From Phocaeicola sartorii JCM 17136 = DSM 21941 (GTDB taxonomy: Bacteria > Bacteroidota > Bacteroidia > Bacteroidales > Bacteroidaceae), in assembly GCF_000614185.1 (NCBI RefSeq), contig NZ_BAKM01000015.1, forward strand, positions 1-64,000: 64,000 nucleotides of DNA, read 5' to 3'. The notes below the pieces were generated by a model. It saw only the letters and a program-made list of their open reading frames with translations, had not been told where the DNA came from and ran no database searches. The translations under genes were made by a program, and so were the position numbers. Below, piece after piece: positions 30,598 to 40,801 of the stretch; positions within the stretch are counted from its first letter, which is position 1, and each line of letters starts with the position of its first letter.

Positions 30598-33483
30598 TTA
30601 TTGTCGGAAATCAAACATCAAATTCAGATGTAACCCTTCATCTCCCGATTTGATACGGATATTACCCGGCTGGCTGTTCGGCCCTTGTTGCTCGATGGGT
30701 TTAAAGGAGCAAATAGCCGGGATGTCCAGCAGGAAGGATATATCCCCTTCGGGGAATTTGGGCATGGTGTCTTTTACGCGTCCTTTCGGTTCTTCGGGAG
30801 TGAACACATGGAAGAAGATCCCGTCATTCCGGGAATAAACGGTGAACGGTGTCGTGTCACTTTCCAATGTGGCCCAATACATATTGGCATGATATCCTTT
30901 AAATTCCGGATAAATCAGATTTTCAAAGCTTTCTCCGGTGATGGTATTGTTGTACTCTTTGTGCCATACTCCATAATTCGTTCCCGGAATCCGGTTTTTC
31001 CAGACACGGTACGGGCCGCGCCCCATCCATTTCATGCCGGAGCAATTCTTTTCAGGATAAGAGAAAGTCAGACCGAGATTGAATACTTTGGAGTCCATGA
31101 AAGCGTCATCAAATCCACCTCCGCCGGAAGCCCGGTTCAGCAGAATGGCATCCATATAGAGTAATCCTTTGTCCGTAAGACGCCATACGATGGAGTCGGC
31201 GGCACCTTTGTATTTGGCACAGTAAACAGCCCCCTCGTTGCTGTTGCGGACATAGCTCAATGTTGGTTCGTAGCGCATTTTCATGCCCACTGCCACAGGG
31301 CCGTCTTTGAATGGAACTTCTGTTCCTCCTGATGTGATACGGCTGATCATGCCGGTAGCCGGATCAAAAGTGACGGTTACACGGTCGCTTTTCAGTTCGA
31401 TGGAGGTAGCGGTTTGAGTGGCGGTGGCCGGTTGTACCGCTTCCAGGGTCATCGGAGTCTGCGCCATTTTATGATCAAAGTATTGTTTGGCCAGCCGGAT
31501 AGGATAGGTCCAGTTACAGATACTTTTCCCCTCTTTGTCAAATGCCTCTAACTCCAGTACATCACCTTCCCGGAAAGAAGCAGGAAGAGTGAAGCGGGCT
31601 TTTCCAGTTTCACCCGGTGCGATGGCAGGCAGTTGTACATGGCCTTCTGCGATAACTTTACCGCTTTCCAGGACATTTTTCAAAGGTGTTTCGCAAGTAC
31701 GTATTTTGTAAGTCATGCGACATTTGTCCAGGTTGGTATACGTATATTCATTAGTAACCAGGAAGCTGCCGTCAAAGTGATCAGTAATCAGCAGGGGTTT
31801 TAACTGGATGGGCGACCATTGTGCGCGGATAGCATAGTAACTTCCTTCTTTTTCTCTACGTGGACCAACTACCCCGTCAGGAGCATTGGATTTATCAGAA
31901 TCCAATATGCCTCCTTTATCAGAACGTTTGGGAGCTTCGTCACAGAATACCCAGATAAAGCCTCCGGCAAACAGAGTTCGTGCACCAACGATCCCAAAAG
32001 TCACGCAGTCCGGCACCACCTCCCTGATCGTACATGGCATGCATGAATTCGGTAGGCATAAATACTTTATAGCCGTTGGTAAAACGTGCCACTCCAGTCA
32101 GATAAGTGGGATAATGGTGGGTGTCCAGATCATTGAAATCGGCCCAAGGGTGTACCATGTGGCGTTTCTGTAATTTATCGTATTGGGCGAATAAAGGATC
32201 CAGATTATAATTCCATCCTCCTTCGTTGCCATTACTCCAAATAATGATGGAAGGATGATTCACATCGCGTTCTATCATTTCTTTGACTAATTTAGGACCT
32301 ACTTTTGAATCGTATCCGTTTTGCCATCCTGCCAGTTCGTCCATGTAGACAATTCCTAATGAATCACACATATCCAGGAAATGTTCATCAGGCGGATAAT
32401 GTGAACGGACGGCATTCATATTCATCTCTTTTACCAGCAAGGCATCCTGACGGCTCATAGCCGCACTGGTAGCACGACCTCCATCTACGGAAAAAGAATG
32501 GCGGTTGACACCTTTCACCACTAGTTTGGTTCCATTCAGATAAACTCCGTCTTGTGGAAAGAATTCAATGGTGCGGAAACCTATCCGCGTTTCACGGCTT
32601 TGCACCGTTTTCCCTTCGGGGTTTTTCAGTTCCAGTCTAGCTACGTACAGATTGGGGTCCTCTGTAGACCAGGGTTGGATGTTCATCCAGTTTCCTTCCA
32701 CCAACTGTTCCTTGTTCGAATCCTTAATCTGATGAGAAGGGTAGGTTTGTTTGCTTGAGTGTACATGTCTTTTCCATCCTTTAATGAACGGACGGAAACA
32801 GACAATTCATATCCTTTGGCATCTCCCTCCAATTCTATTGCCGCTTGCAATTTTCCATGCTGATCGGCGTTCAGAACAAAATGTCGCATGTGGACTGCCG
32901 GAACAACTTCCAGCCATACAGGTCTGTAAATACCACCATACAGCCACCAGTCGGCTTTACGTTCGGCTGCATTGATGGATTTGTTGGCTGATTCTTTAGC
33001 TATCTTTACTTCAAGCAGGTTCTTTTTGCCGGGTTTCAATAAATCGGTGATATCATAACTGAAGCGGTAGAATCCTCCCTGATGCATCTCGCCTGCGGGT
33101 TTTCCATTGATGAAAACTTCCGTGTCGGTCATCACTCCGTCAAAGAATATTTTTATCCGCTCACCGGAAGTTGTTGCCGGGGATTCGAATTTATATCGGT
33201 AAATGCCCGTTTCGTCGCTTGGCCTTTCACCTTTTATAGTGTACCAACGACCGTAAGTATATGCTCCGAATCCTTGCAGTTCCCAGTTGCAGGGTACTTC
33301 GATCTTTTTCCATTTTCCACTGTTTTGTCCTCCCGAACAAAAGAACTCCCAAGTCTTGGTGTTGTCAATACCGGTTCCCGATAAATAGATACGTTCGGGG
33401 TGCGGAGCTTGTGCCTGCACAGTGGGTCCACTCCACAGGGCAGCTATTACTAAAGCCGCCAGTTTGGTCCATTTGTTTTTCAT
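30598..33483 (-). CDS. GH2 beta-galactosidase-type enzyme, two frameshifts
   Basis: This is a secreted GH2 enzyme with a signal peptide ending TVQAQ, a jelly-roll sugar-binding domain, Ig-like domains and a TIM barrel. The acid/base Glu is in WSNGNEGGWN and the nucleophile Glu in MPTEFMHAMYDQGGG. The C-terminal beta-galactosidase domains follow (GMKWMGRGPYRVWKNRIPG). The reading frame changes twice. Near 32745 one base is missing, with the repaired reading ending HQIKDSNKEQLVEGNW. Near 31978 two bases are missing, probably a CT pair, giving NSLFAGGFIWVFCDEA. The repaired protein is about 960 residues. Start 33483 (MKNKWTKL) is chosen over 33507 because a hairpin and T-rich run sit right before 33507. 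Beta-galactosidase, beta-glucuronidase or another GH2 specificity is possible. Confidence 0.88.
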
Positions 33484-33511
33484 AATACCATTGAATACTG
33501 TTTTCATGATA

Positions 33512-33538
33512 CAAAAATAAGGCGGGATAGCCCGCCTT
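33512..33538 (-). terminator. Intrinsic terminator, overlapping a possible -7 element
   Basis: On the minus strand AAGGCGGG (33538-33531) pairs with CCCGCCTT (33526-33519) around a 4-base loop, followed by a T-rich run. This is a standard intrinsic terminator after the beta-propeller/GH28 gene. The T run also reads TATTTTTG (33519-33512), which could serve as a -7 element for the GH2 gene. Confidence 0.7.
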
Positions 33539-33603
33539 ACAATGGAAAATCATACATTATGATGAAAATGATACAATTATAGGGAATGAATAGGCCGATA
33601 GAA

Positions 33604-36363
33604 TTATTTTATTTCTATCCTCATGGGAGATTCCTTTTTATATTCAACCTGTTTCTGATTGGCATTGATGTTCTTGAAAATAATGTTTTTGGATCTCTTG
33701 CCTTCTACATTCACCCTGATTTCTTCGCCAGGGAGTTTGAAATGTATATCCTCGAACAGGATGTCTTTTCCATCCAATATGTGAATGTCATTATGCTGCG
33801 ATTCTATCGTCAGCTTCCGCATCGTAAATCCGGCGGCATCATTCAGGGCGCCGATTAATTTCTTGCATTTGATCTCTCCATTTTCCACCACTACCTGGTT
33901 GAAAGGTATTTCGGGAATACCATTGGCGGTAAAGAACTGGTCGGCTGATTCTACAATGAAATCTTTGATCAGGATATTCTTTACATCAGGCGTCAGCCGG
34001 TTTACTTTTCTTGCCGGATAGCGTGCGGCCAGTTCGCCCATATAATAAGCACTGCCCAACAAATCCCAGGTAAAGGCTTTTCCTACATTGATCATGCGCA
34101 GTCTCTCATAGTACGTGTTGTCACTGCCTCCTCCACGGTTGCGTCGCGTTTTGAAACGGATGCCGGTACGGGTGCCGTCGAATACACAATCGTGTACATA
34201 CAGATTCTTGATCACTCCGGCTGTTTCACTACCACAAGTTATCCCGCCATGTCCATGCTGGGCCAGCGAGTAGCGGATCACTACATTTTCTGTAGGCTTG
34301 CCTACACGTAATCCGTCTTCTGCTCTACCGGCTTTCAGGGTAAAACAATCATCACCGCAGTTCAGCGTGCAGTATTCAATTAATACATTTTTACAAGATT
34401 CTATATCAATGCCGTCTCCGCTGGGCACCTTGGTGGAGTTGACGGTAATGCCTCTTATAATTACATTCTCGCAATAAATGGGTACCACATTCCATAAGGT
34501 GCTTCGTTCCATCGTGATCCCTTCTATTAATACATTGGTACAGTTGATAGGAGAGATGGTTTTAGGACGATAGAAAGTCCTGCCTTCCATACCGTCATAG
34601 ATGCGTTGTTCTATAGGCATGTCCCACGGGACATCTTTTTCTACCACTGAAGCACCGTTAGGACGTTTTCTGATTTCAGCATCCATAGGTGGTCCGTAAA
34701 TGGTTCCTTCTCCTGTAATGGCGATGTTGTTTTCCCCATTGGCGTAAATAAAGGCGGCCGGCCCCATTATTTCCACCCCTTCATGGCGTGTGAAAACCGC
34801 CGGCAGATAATCTTCCGCACGACCGGCAAACTCTATTTCGGCTCCTTTGGCTAAATGCAGGTTGACATTACTTTTCAGAACGATACGGGCCGATTTCCAT
34901 TTCCCCTCAGGAATGACGACTGTTCCTCCTCCTTGGTTGCTGACTTCGGCAATCGTCCGGTTCACTAAATCTGTAATAGGGGCATCTTCTGTCATTCCTT
35001 TGTCTTTCATATTGACGATGAAATCGGGAAAAACGGGACGCTTCGGTTGAGGCATATTGAAATATGCATTCTTGATCGGAACGATATTCCGGGGCATGGC
35101 TTGTGCACCGACTTCATTTAAATAGGGGATAGCCGGTTTCAGTTCTGCTGTCAGTTTATCCAATACTTCCGGATTTAATTTTACTTTTACCATCCCGATG
35201 GGGTGGAAGCGCGTATCATCCCAAGCTGTATAAACAATGGTATATACATTGTCTCCTTCGGGTATCAGGCAAAGCGGAGTCCTCATAACAGTCCACCATT
35301 TTTTTACTTTGGTATCTATGGCGATATAACGTGCTTTGCTCCAGTTTTTTCCGTCTATGGATAAAGTGTATCCCATTCTGTTGGGCAAGTTTAAATAGTC
35401 CGGTCCTCCGTCAAACATCGCTATATAGATTCCGTTGGGTAATCGGGATACGATAGGATTCTCTACAAACTGCGGGTGAATGGAAGTTATCGGATTGATT
35501 TCCTCACCCATACGTTTCCATGGTCCTTCCAAGGTTTCTGATTCGGCCAGTCCCACAGCCCATACCTTGCGCTTTTCCCCTCCTTTCAAGGGATAATCTG
35601 CACGGGTTTCGTAAGGATAAGCTCCACTGATAAACGCATTCCAGCCTTTATCCACTTTATATGGGAAGAAAGAAGCGACTCCTTGCCGTCCTTCCCAAAG
35701 TTGGGAGTCCAGTCCCGGTTCTATCACGATTCCCATGTCCCGGTAAGGACCACCTATTCCTTCTATACCTTCTTTTTCGGATTCACATCTCCAGATGCGG
35801 CCGAAAGAATGATTGGGTGCAATTTCTTTATCTGTGGTGTAAGCCAGATAGAATCCGTACCATCGGTTGTTTTCCTCGCTGAATACAGGCATATAAGACC
35901 AGATGGCGGAACGGCGGTCATTCATGGGATTGTCTTCATGTACCAATGCATAGACACCGCTTGATTCCAATATAGTGGATTGGCGTGTCCAGTGAACAGC
36001 ATCGGTGCTGGTCCAGTGTCCTATCCGTGTCTTTACTCTGTCGTGGTAGGCAGGCATCCCTTTCACACCGGCACGTTCGGTAGGGAACATGTGATAAGTA
36101 CCTTTTATTTTTACGATAGAGCCTCCTTCAAATCCTCCTTGAATCCCTTCCGTACCTGGCATTCCTGCATTAACCACAGGTGCGTCAGGTCCTCCGATAG
36201 CGGTAAATAAGGACTCTCCGTCGGTGATTCCGTCGATATGGAATGAAGTACAGTCTCTCTTGTTATCAGTTTTGATACTCGTACTTTCTATCTTTTGAGC
36301 AACGGCTTGTGTACCTGCCATACATAACCCGATGCACAGTCCCCAAAAAGCGTTTCTTGTCAT
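33604..36363 (-). CDS. Two-domain protein: beta-propeller glycosidase-like + GH28
   Basis: This is a 919-residue exported protein with signal peptide ending QAVAQ. Residues about 40-400 look like a five-bladed beta-propeller of the GH43/GH32-like kind: GGFEGGSIVKIKGTYHMFP, then repeated segments such as RIGHWTSTDAVHWTRQ and FVENPIVSRLPNGIYIAMFD. Residues about 450-900 are a complete GH28 beta helix with SGDGIDIESC, CGDDCFTLKAG, HGHGGITCGSE and RFKTRRNRGGG. The two domains could remove neighbouring sugars of one pectic branch. The propeller family assignment is uncertain because I cannot place its acidic triad. It is upstream of GH2 on the same strand and divergent from the SGNH gene at 36570. 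Confidence 0.82.
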   Translation of the reverse strand: MTRNAFWGLCIGLCMAGTQAVAQKIESTSIKTDNKRDCTSFHIDGITDGESLFTAIGGPDAPVVNAGMPGTEGIQGGFEGGSIVKIKGTYHMFPTERAGVKGMPAYHDRVKTRIGHWTSTDAVHWTRQSTILESSGVYALVHEDNPMNDRRSAIWSYMPVFSEENNRWYGFYLAYTTDKEIAPNHSFGRIWRCESEKEGIEGIGGPYRDMGIVIEPGLDSQLWEGRQGVASFFPYKVDKGWNAFISGAYPYETRADYPLKGGEKRKVWAVGLAESETLEGPWKRMGEEINPITSIHPQFVENPIVSRLPNGIYIAMFDGGPDYLNLPNRMGYTLSIDGKNWSKARYIAIDTKVKKWWTVMRTPLCLIPEGDNVYTIVYTAWDDTRFHPIGMVKVKLNPEVLDKLTAELKPAIPYLNEVGAQAMPRNIVPIKNAYFNMPQPKRPVFPDFIVNMKDKGMTEDAPITDLVNRTIAEVSNQGGGTVVIPEGKWKSARIVLKSNVNLHLAKGAEIEFAGRAEDYLPAVFTRHEGVEIMGPAAFIYANGENNIAITGEGTIYGPPMDAEIRKRPNGASVVEKDVPWDMPIEQRIYDGMEGRTFYRPKTISPINCTNVLIEGITMERSTLWNVVPIYCENVIIRGITVNSTKVPSGDGIDIESCKNVLIEYCTLNCGDDCFTLKAGRAEDGLRVGKPTENVVIRYSLAQHGHGGITCGSETAGVIKNLYVHDCVFDGTRTGIRFKTRRNRGGGSDNTYYERLRMINVGKAFTWDLLGSAYYMGELAARYPARKVNRLTPDVKNILIKDFIVESADQFFTANGIPEIPFNQVVVENGEIKCKKLIGALNDAAGFTMRKLTIESQHNDIHILDGKDILFEDIHFKLPGEEIRVNVEGKRSKNIIFKNINANQKQVEYKKESPMRIEIK

Positions 36364-36539
36364 ACTTAGTCTTTTAAAAGTTAAACGGCCTCTATTTGGC
36401 TTATAGGTAATGACGTTTGTAGATAGAATTTGTAACCATCGGATTTGTTCTTATTTTTATGAAGCCGCTCCATGTCTCTTTTTTGTCTGTAAATGGAAGA
36501 AAAAGGTTGTTTCTATAGGTGCTAAATCAAAATATGATG

Positions 36540-36547
36540 TATATTTG
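36540..36547 (+). promoter_or_regulatory. -7 element for SGNH esterase
   Basis: TATATTTG matches TAnnTTTG 22 bases before the ATG at 36570. No TTG at the right distance upstream was seen, so the -33 box is weak or absent. Confidence 0.4.
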
Positions 36548-36569
36548 AAGGCGAAATAATCAAATACCT

Positions 36570-37265
36570 ATGAAAAAGTATATTTTAACTCTGCTGTTTT
36601 GTACGTTGTTCTGTCATCCGGGCATTGCCCAAAGTTTGAAATCCGTTTCTATCTTGGGGGATTCTTATTCCACGTTCGAAGGCTATGTTCAGCCCGATAC
36701 TAATTTTGTATGGTATCTGAAGACGCCTCCTGAAGGACGGAAGACGGATATGGTTTCTGTACGTAATACTTGGTGGCATCAGTTTATTAAGGAGAACAAC
36801 TACCGTCTTTGTGTGAATAATTCGTTCTCCGGCGCTACTATTTGCCATACCGGTTACCGTTCGGAGGATTATAGCGACCGTTCTTTCATCACCCGGATGA
36901 AGTCGTTGGGTTGTCCTGATATTATTTTTATTTTTGGCGCGACTAATGATTATTGGGCCAAATCACCTTTAGGAGAGTATCAGTATGCGGATTGGTCTAA
37001 AAAAGATTTGTATTCTTTCCGCCCTGCCATGGCTTATATGCTGGATACAATGATTGATTATTATCCTAATGTGGAGATTTATTTTCTGTTGAATAATGGA
37101 TTAGGAGAGGAAATCAGTGAATCGGTCAGAACGATTTGCAAACATTATCAGATAGATTGCATCGAACTGAAAGGGCTTGATAAGATGAGCGGCCATCCTT
37201 CGGTGAAAGGGATGAAGCAGATTAGTGAGCAGGTGAAGGCGTATATGGCTGCGCATGGAAAATGA
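36570..37265 (+). CDS. Secreted SGNH/GDSL-type hydrolase
   Basis: This 231-residue protein has a signal peptide ending HPGIAQ. SGNH blocks are visible: block I VSILGDSYSTFEGY with the nucleophile Ser, block II NSFSGATIC with the oxyanion Gly, block III FIFGATNDYW with the Asn, and a C-terminal GHPSVKGMKQI supplying His. Family members are carbohydrate acetylesterases or lipases. With pectin-type enzymes around it, deacetylation of a pectic glycan is plausible but inferred. It is a single-gene unit followed by a long hairpin. Confidence 0.85.
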   Translation: MKKYILTLLFCTLFCHPGIAQSLKSVSILGDSYSTFEGYVQPDTNFVWYLKTPPEGRKTDMVSVRNTWWHQFIKENNYRLCVNNSFSGATICHTGYRSEDYSDRSFITRMKSLGCPDIIFIFGATNDYWAKSPLGEYQYADWSKKDLYSFRPAMAYMLDTMIDYYPNVEIYFLLNNGLGEEISESVRTICKHYQIDCIELKGLDKMSGHPSVKGMKQISEQVKAYMAAHGK

Positions 37266-37279
37266 CATTGTTGTTTTTT

Positions 37280-37323
37280 AGCCTGTTTAAATCGTCATTC
37301 TAGAATGAGATTTAAACAGGCTA
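37280..37323. repeat. 44-base near-perfect hairpin
   Basis: The 15-base arms at 37280-37294 and 37309-37323 are perfectly complementary. The loop contains a further palindrome, TCATTCTAGAATGA, leaving only one unpaired base in the whole hairpin. It follows the SGNH gene and precedes the convergent sulfatase stop. Neither strand has a proper T tract after it, so it may be a terminator, an RNA-stability element or a protein site. Confidence 0.65.
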
Positions 37324-37499
37324 AAAGGAATATAATTCTTTTGTTCCGGTGCCAAGAACTAAATTGAATCTGGAAATAAATGGGGGACTATGGGAAGAAA
37401 GGGAGAAAGTTTGCAACTATTCTTCAAAAATAAAAAGTAAGCGGGTGTCTGAAAAGGGCACCTGTTTTTTGCCATTCCCAATATTTCCTGTATGGATTC

Positions 37500-38911
37500 C
37501 TACTCTTTTTTTTCATGTGCAAAAGGAAATATCACACTTGTTTTGTGAGCCTTTTGCAATAGATCATTTAATATTCGTACTTTTTCCGGATATTGCTTTG
37601 ATACATTCATTTGTTCAGAAGGATCAGAATTTAAATTATACAATTCCAATTTTGTCTTTTGAGGATTATTCACTTGCAGTTTTATCAATTTCCAATTGTC
37701 ATTTAACAAGATGGCTTGTTTACCTCCTTGCTCATGAAATTCCCAATATAAATAATCATGTTTCAATAATTCTCCTTGCCCTGTTAATTCAGGAAGAAAT
37801 GAAATTCCATCTACCGTTACAGGAACCTGTTCTCCTATCAAGTCACACATTGTAGGCAAAAAATCCCAAAATGCAGAAATATGATAACTGACACTGCCTT
37901 TTTTTACTTTCGCTGGCCATCGGATAATAAACGGTGTCCGAATTCCTCCTTCATATAAATCTCGTTTATATCCTCTAAATGCACTATTACTGTCAAAGAC
38001 CTCCGGATCATGCCCGCCTTCTTTATGAACGCCATTATCAGAAGTAAAAATAATAATAGTATTATTGGATAAGCCTTTTTTTTCTACTAAATCCACAACA
38101 CGTTGAACATCTCTATCCAATCGACTTACCATGGCGGCATAGGTGGCACGTGGTTTAGATTGAGGAGTATAATCTTTTCCTAAATATGGCTTCTCGTCAA
38201 ACATTCCATCATATTCACCCAATTCCCCAGATGGAACTACTAGATCTGGATGAGGTAATGTTGGTGCTAAATAAAGAAAAAATGGTTTGTCGGATTTTTT
38301 TCTATGAATGACAAGGCTTTCTCTATGATCAAATCATGAGAATATTTTTCACCATTTAGCATAATTTTCTTTTCATTTTCAAATAAAAAGGCTGGATAAT
38401 AACGATGGGCGTTTCCTTGTCCCAAATAACCGAAAAAATAATCAAATCCTTGTTTGGTCGGATATCCTTCTGATTTAGGGCCTCCTAATCCCCATTTGCC
38501 AATACAAGCTGTTGCATAATTTCGCTTTTTTAAAATTTCTGCAACTGTTATTTCGTCATCAGCCAAAGGATAGTCATAACTATATCCGTCGGACGCTTTA
38601 ACACCCTTATTTCCTCTAATGAAAGAATGACCAGTATGTTTACCTGTCATCAGGCAACAGCGAGACGGAGCACTTACAGTACATCCTGTATAATGTTGAG
38701 CAAATCTCATGCCGGTTGCGGCTAAATTATCTATTCCCGGTGTTTGAATAATACGCTGTCCGTAGCAACCTAAATCACCGATACCCAAATCATCTGCCAT
38801 TATATAAATAACATTAGGCAAACTGTTTTCTTTTTCTCCTTGTGCTGAAATTATATTAGGAACAACTCCTAATGACATAGTCAGTAATATGTATTTATCA
38901 ATAGTCTTCAT
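37500..38911 (-). CDS. Serine-type S1 sulfatase, frameshifted
   Basis: This is an arylsulfatase-family (S1) exported enzyme that hydrolyses sulfate esters. The N-terminal half has the metal-binding IMADDLGIGDLGCYG and the modification motif SAPSRCCLMTGKHTG, where the first Ser is converted to formylglycine. The second half has the sulfatase segments IFTSDNGVHKEGGHDP and YEGGIRTPFIIRWP. A frame change lies near 38297: the minus strand has a run of seven A; with eight the protein reads FIEKKSDKPFFLYLAPTLPH, as family members do. The repaired length is about 470 residues. It is downstream of SusC/SusD on the same strand and so likely part of that locus. The Ser-type motif needs an anaerobic sulfatase-maturating enzyme, which is not in the window. 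Confidence 0.9.
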
Positions 38912-38953
38912 GATATGTATTTGTTTATTTAGTACAAAACCAAAATTGTTTTT

Positions 38954-40789
38954 TTAGAACCTTTCCCATCCTGAAGATTGCTCTAAATTAGGATTCAACA
39001 AAAGTTGATTAGCAGGAATCGGGTACAAATAGTATTTTTCTAACCATCCTTTTCCTAAATCTACAGGATTAGGGGCCAAGTAGATATAGCCCTCTGTTAA
39101 TTCCTTATTTGGCAATCCTGTAATTGGATCCATGATTTCTTTGTTAGCCATGTTGAAATCGCTCTTACGGATATATATTCCTTTACTTTCTCTATTCAAA
39201 AACCATTCCGCACGTTTCCAGCGGCGGATATCATAAAAGCCGAAACCTTCCCCCATCAATTCAACAATACGTTCACGTCTAATTTCCCATAATACTGCTG
39301 GAACGAGAGGATCTCGTGCTACATCAAAATTGTCGTTTATTTCACTGACAATCATTTTGCCTACTTGTACATTTTGTCGGCTACGTAATTTATTTATTGT
39401 CATATCGGCTACAGATTGATCAAATTCCCCCAGTTCATATTTAGCCTCAGCATAATTCAATAGAATTTCTTCTATTTTGAATAAAGGTTTATCTGCTGTA
39501 TTTAAAGCTTGTGCATTGCTGTTCTGATCCCATGTATTATAATTCTTATACATGTAATAACCAGAACGAGATACCATATATGCTCTGACTGATTTGGGTT
39601 CCATATTAGGAGACATTTCTAATATAGAACCACTCCAATTATAAAGAGGAAGTCTTTTATGACCTTCTCTAGATAAGACTTTCATCTTTTCAATGTATTC
39701 GGCATCTTTTGGATTTCCGGTAGGAGTACCATCCGTATTCACTCTATAAGGTGGAGTTACATTCAATAACAGCCGAGGGTCTCGATTACGCATTTCATCA
39801 TACATAGTTTTATCTCCCGCATATAGAGGACTTGCAGAGATTGGCTTTCCATCCATACACAAGAATAAACTTACCGTATATTTATTCATTTGATTTCCAT
39901 TTGTTCCACACCGTTCATAATATCCGATATTATTGGTTAATACATCCGCTTTATATTCTTTATATAAGATCACCCCATCAACAGTACTTAAGTCTTCACT
40001 GGTAAACATTTCATCGTAATAAGGATGCAATTTCGGAAAACTACTCATTAGTTTCTCGGAAATTTCAGCACAACACTTCAAATACTTTTCCGCATCTTCT
40101 ATATTGTGATATTTACGCCATGTTCCTTCAAACAAACATAAACGTGAAATTAAAGCACGAACGGTGTGTATATTTATTGTATTTATTCCATCCCCGTTGG
40201 GTTTTATATGTTGTTCCGCAAACTGTAGATTTTCCAGCATCTTCTGTACCACTATAGTACGTGGTGTTTGTTCTGCATAAATTATATCATCATCTGTTTC
40301 TTTTACAACATGCTCTATCCATGGAACATTTCCAAAGCGGGCTACTAATTCATAATAATAATAAGCCCTAAAAAAATATCCTACAGACCGCCAATGATCC
40401 TTTTCCTCTTGACTCATTATTGATCCATCTATATTATCCAGCATCAGATTGACTCTCCTTACATAAGCAAAATCAAATCCTCCTCCTGAAGCTGGGACTG
40501 TAGCTAATTGGAACGAGTACATATTCTGATATCCTGATTTCTTTTTACTTAAATAACCGGCTAAAACGTCTCCCCAATAAAAGCTATCGTCTGTTTGTGT
40601 TCCTGGCTTTCTTAAAATGTTTGGATTGTTTAGCCCGCCATATAGCCCCCATGCATAGGTTTTGAAATTTGCATACGTCTTAAATGCGGTAACCTCTGTT
40701 TGAACTTCCTTAGGATATTTCTCTAAAAAATTATCATTACAACCTATAAATAGATTGACAACTATCAATAAATATAATATTTTCTTCAT
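38954..40789 (-). CDS. SusD-like outer-membrane glycan-binding lipoprotein
   Basis: This 611-residue lipoprotein has a signal peptide with lipobox-like VNLFIGC. It has a RagB/SusD fold: the N-terminal TPR-like part includes FFRAYYYYELVARFGNVPWI, and the C-terminal region has IRRERIVELMGEGFGFYDIRRWK, a hallmark of the family. SusD proteins form the lid on the SusC channel and capture oligosaccharides. It lies 12 bases after susC. Confidence 0.93.
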   Translation of the reverse strand: MKKILYLLIVVNLFIGCNDNFLEKYPKEVQTEVTAFKTYANFKTYAWGLYGGLNNPNILRKPGTQTDDSFYWGDVLAGYLSKKKSGYQNMYSFQLATVPASGGGFDFAYVRRVNLMLDNIDGSIMSQEEKDHWRSVGYFFRAYYYYELVARFGNVPWIEHVVKETDDDIIYAEQTPRTIVVQKMLENLQFAEQHIKPNGDGINTINIHTVRALISRLCLFEGTWRKYHNIEDAEKYLKCCAEISEKLMSSFPKLHPYYDEMFTSEDLSTVDGVILYKEYKADVLTNNIGYYERCGTNGNQMNKYTVSLFLCMDGKPISASPLYAGDKTMYDEMRNRDPRLLLNVTPPYRVNTDGTPTGNPKDAEYIEKMKVLSREGHKRLPLYNWSGSILEMSPNMEPKSVRAYMVSRSGYYMYKNYNTWDQNSNAQALNTADKPLFKIEEILLNYAEAKYELGEFDQSVADMTINKLRSRQNVQVGKMIVSEINDNFDVARDPLVPAVLWEIRRERIVELMGEGFGFYDIRRWKRAEWFLNRESKGIYIRKSDFNMANKEIMDPITGLPNKELTEGYIYLAPNPVDLGKGWLEKYYLYPIPANQLLLNPNLEQSSGWERF

Positions 40790-40801
40790 ATTCCCGTATT
40801 T

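Noticed and set aside
37349..37855. 168-codon plus-strand frame after the SGNH gene
   Set aside because: Most of it is antisense to the C-terminal half of the sulfatase, and its start has no promoter or family support.
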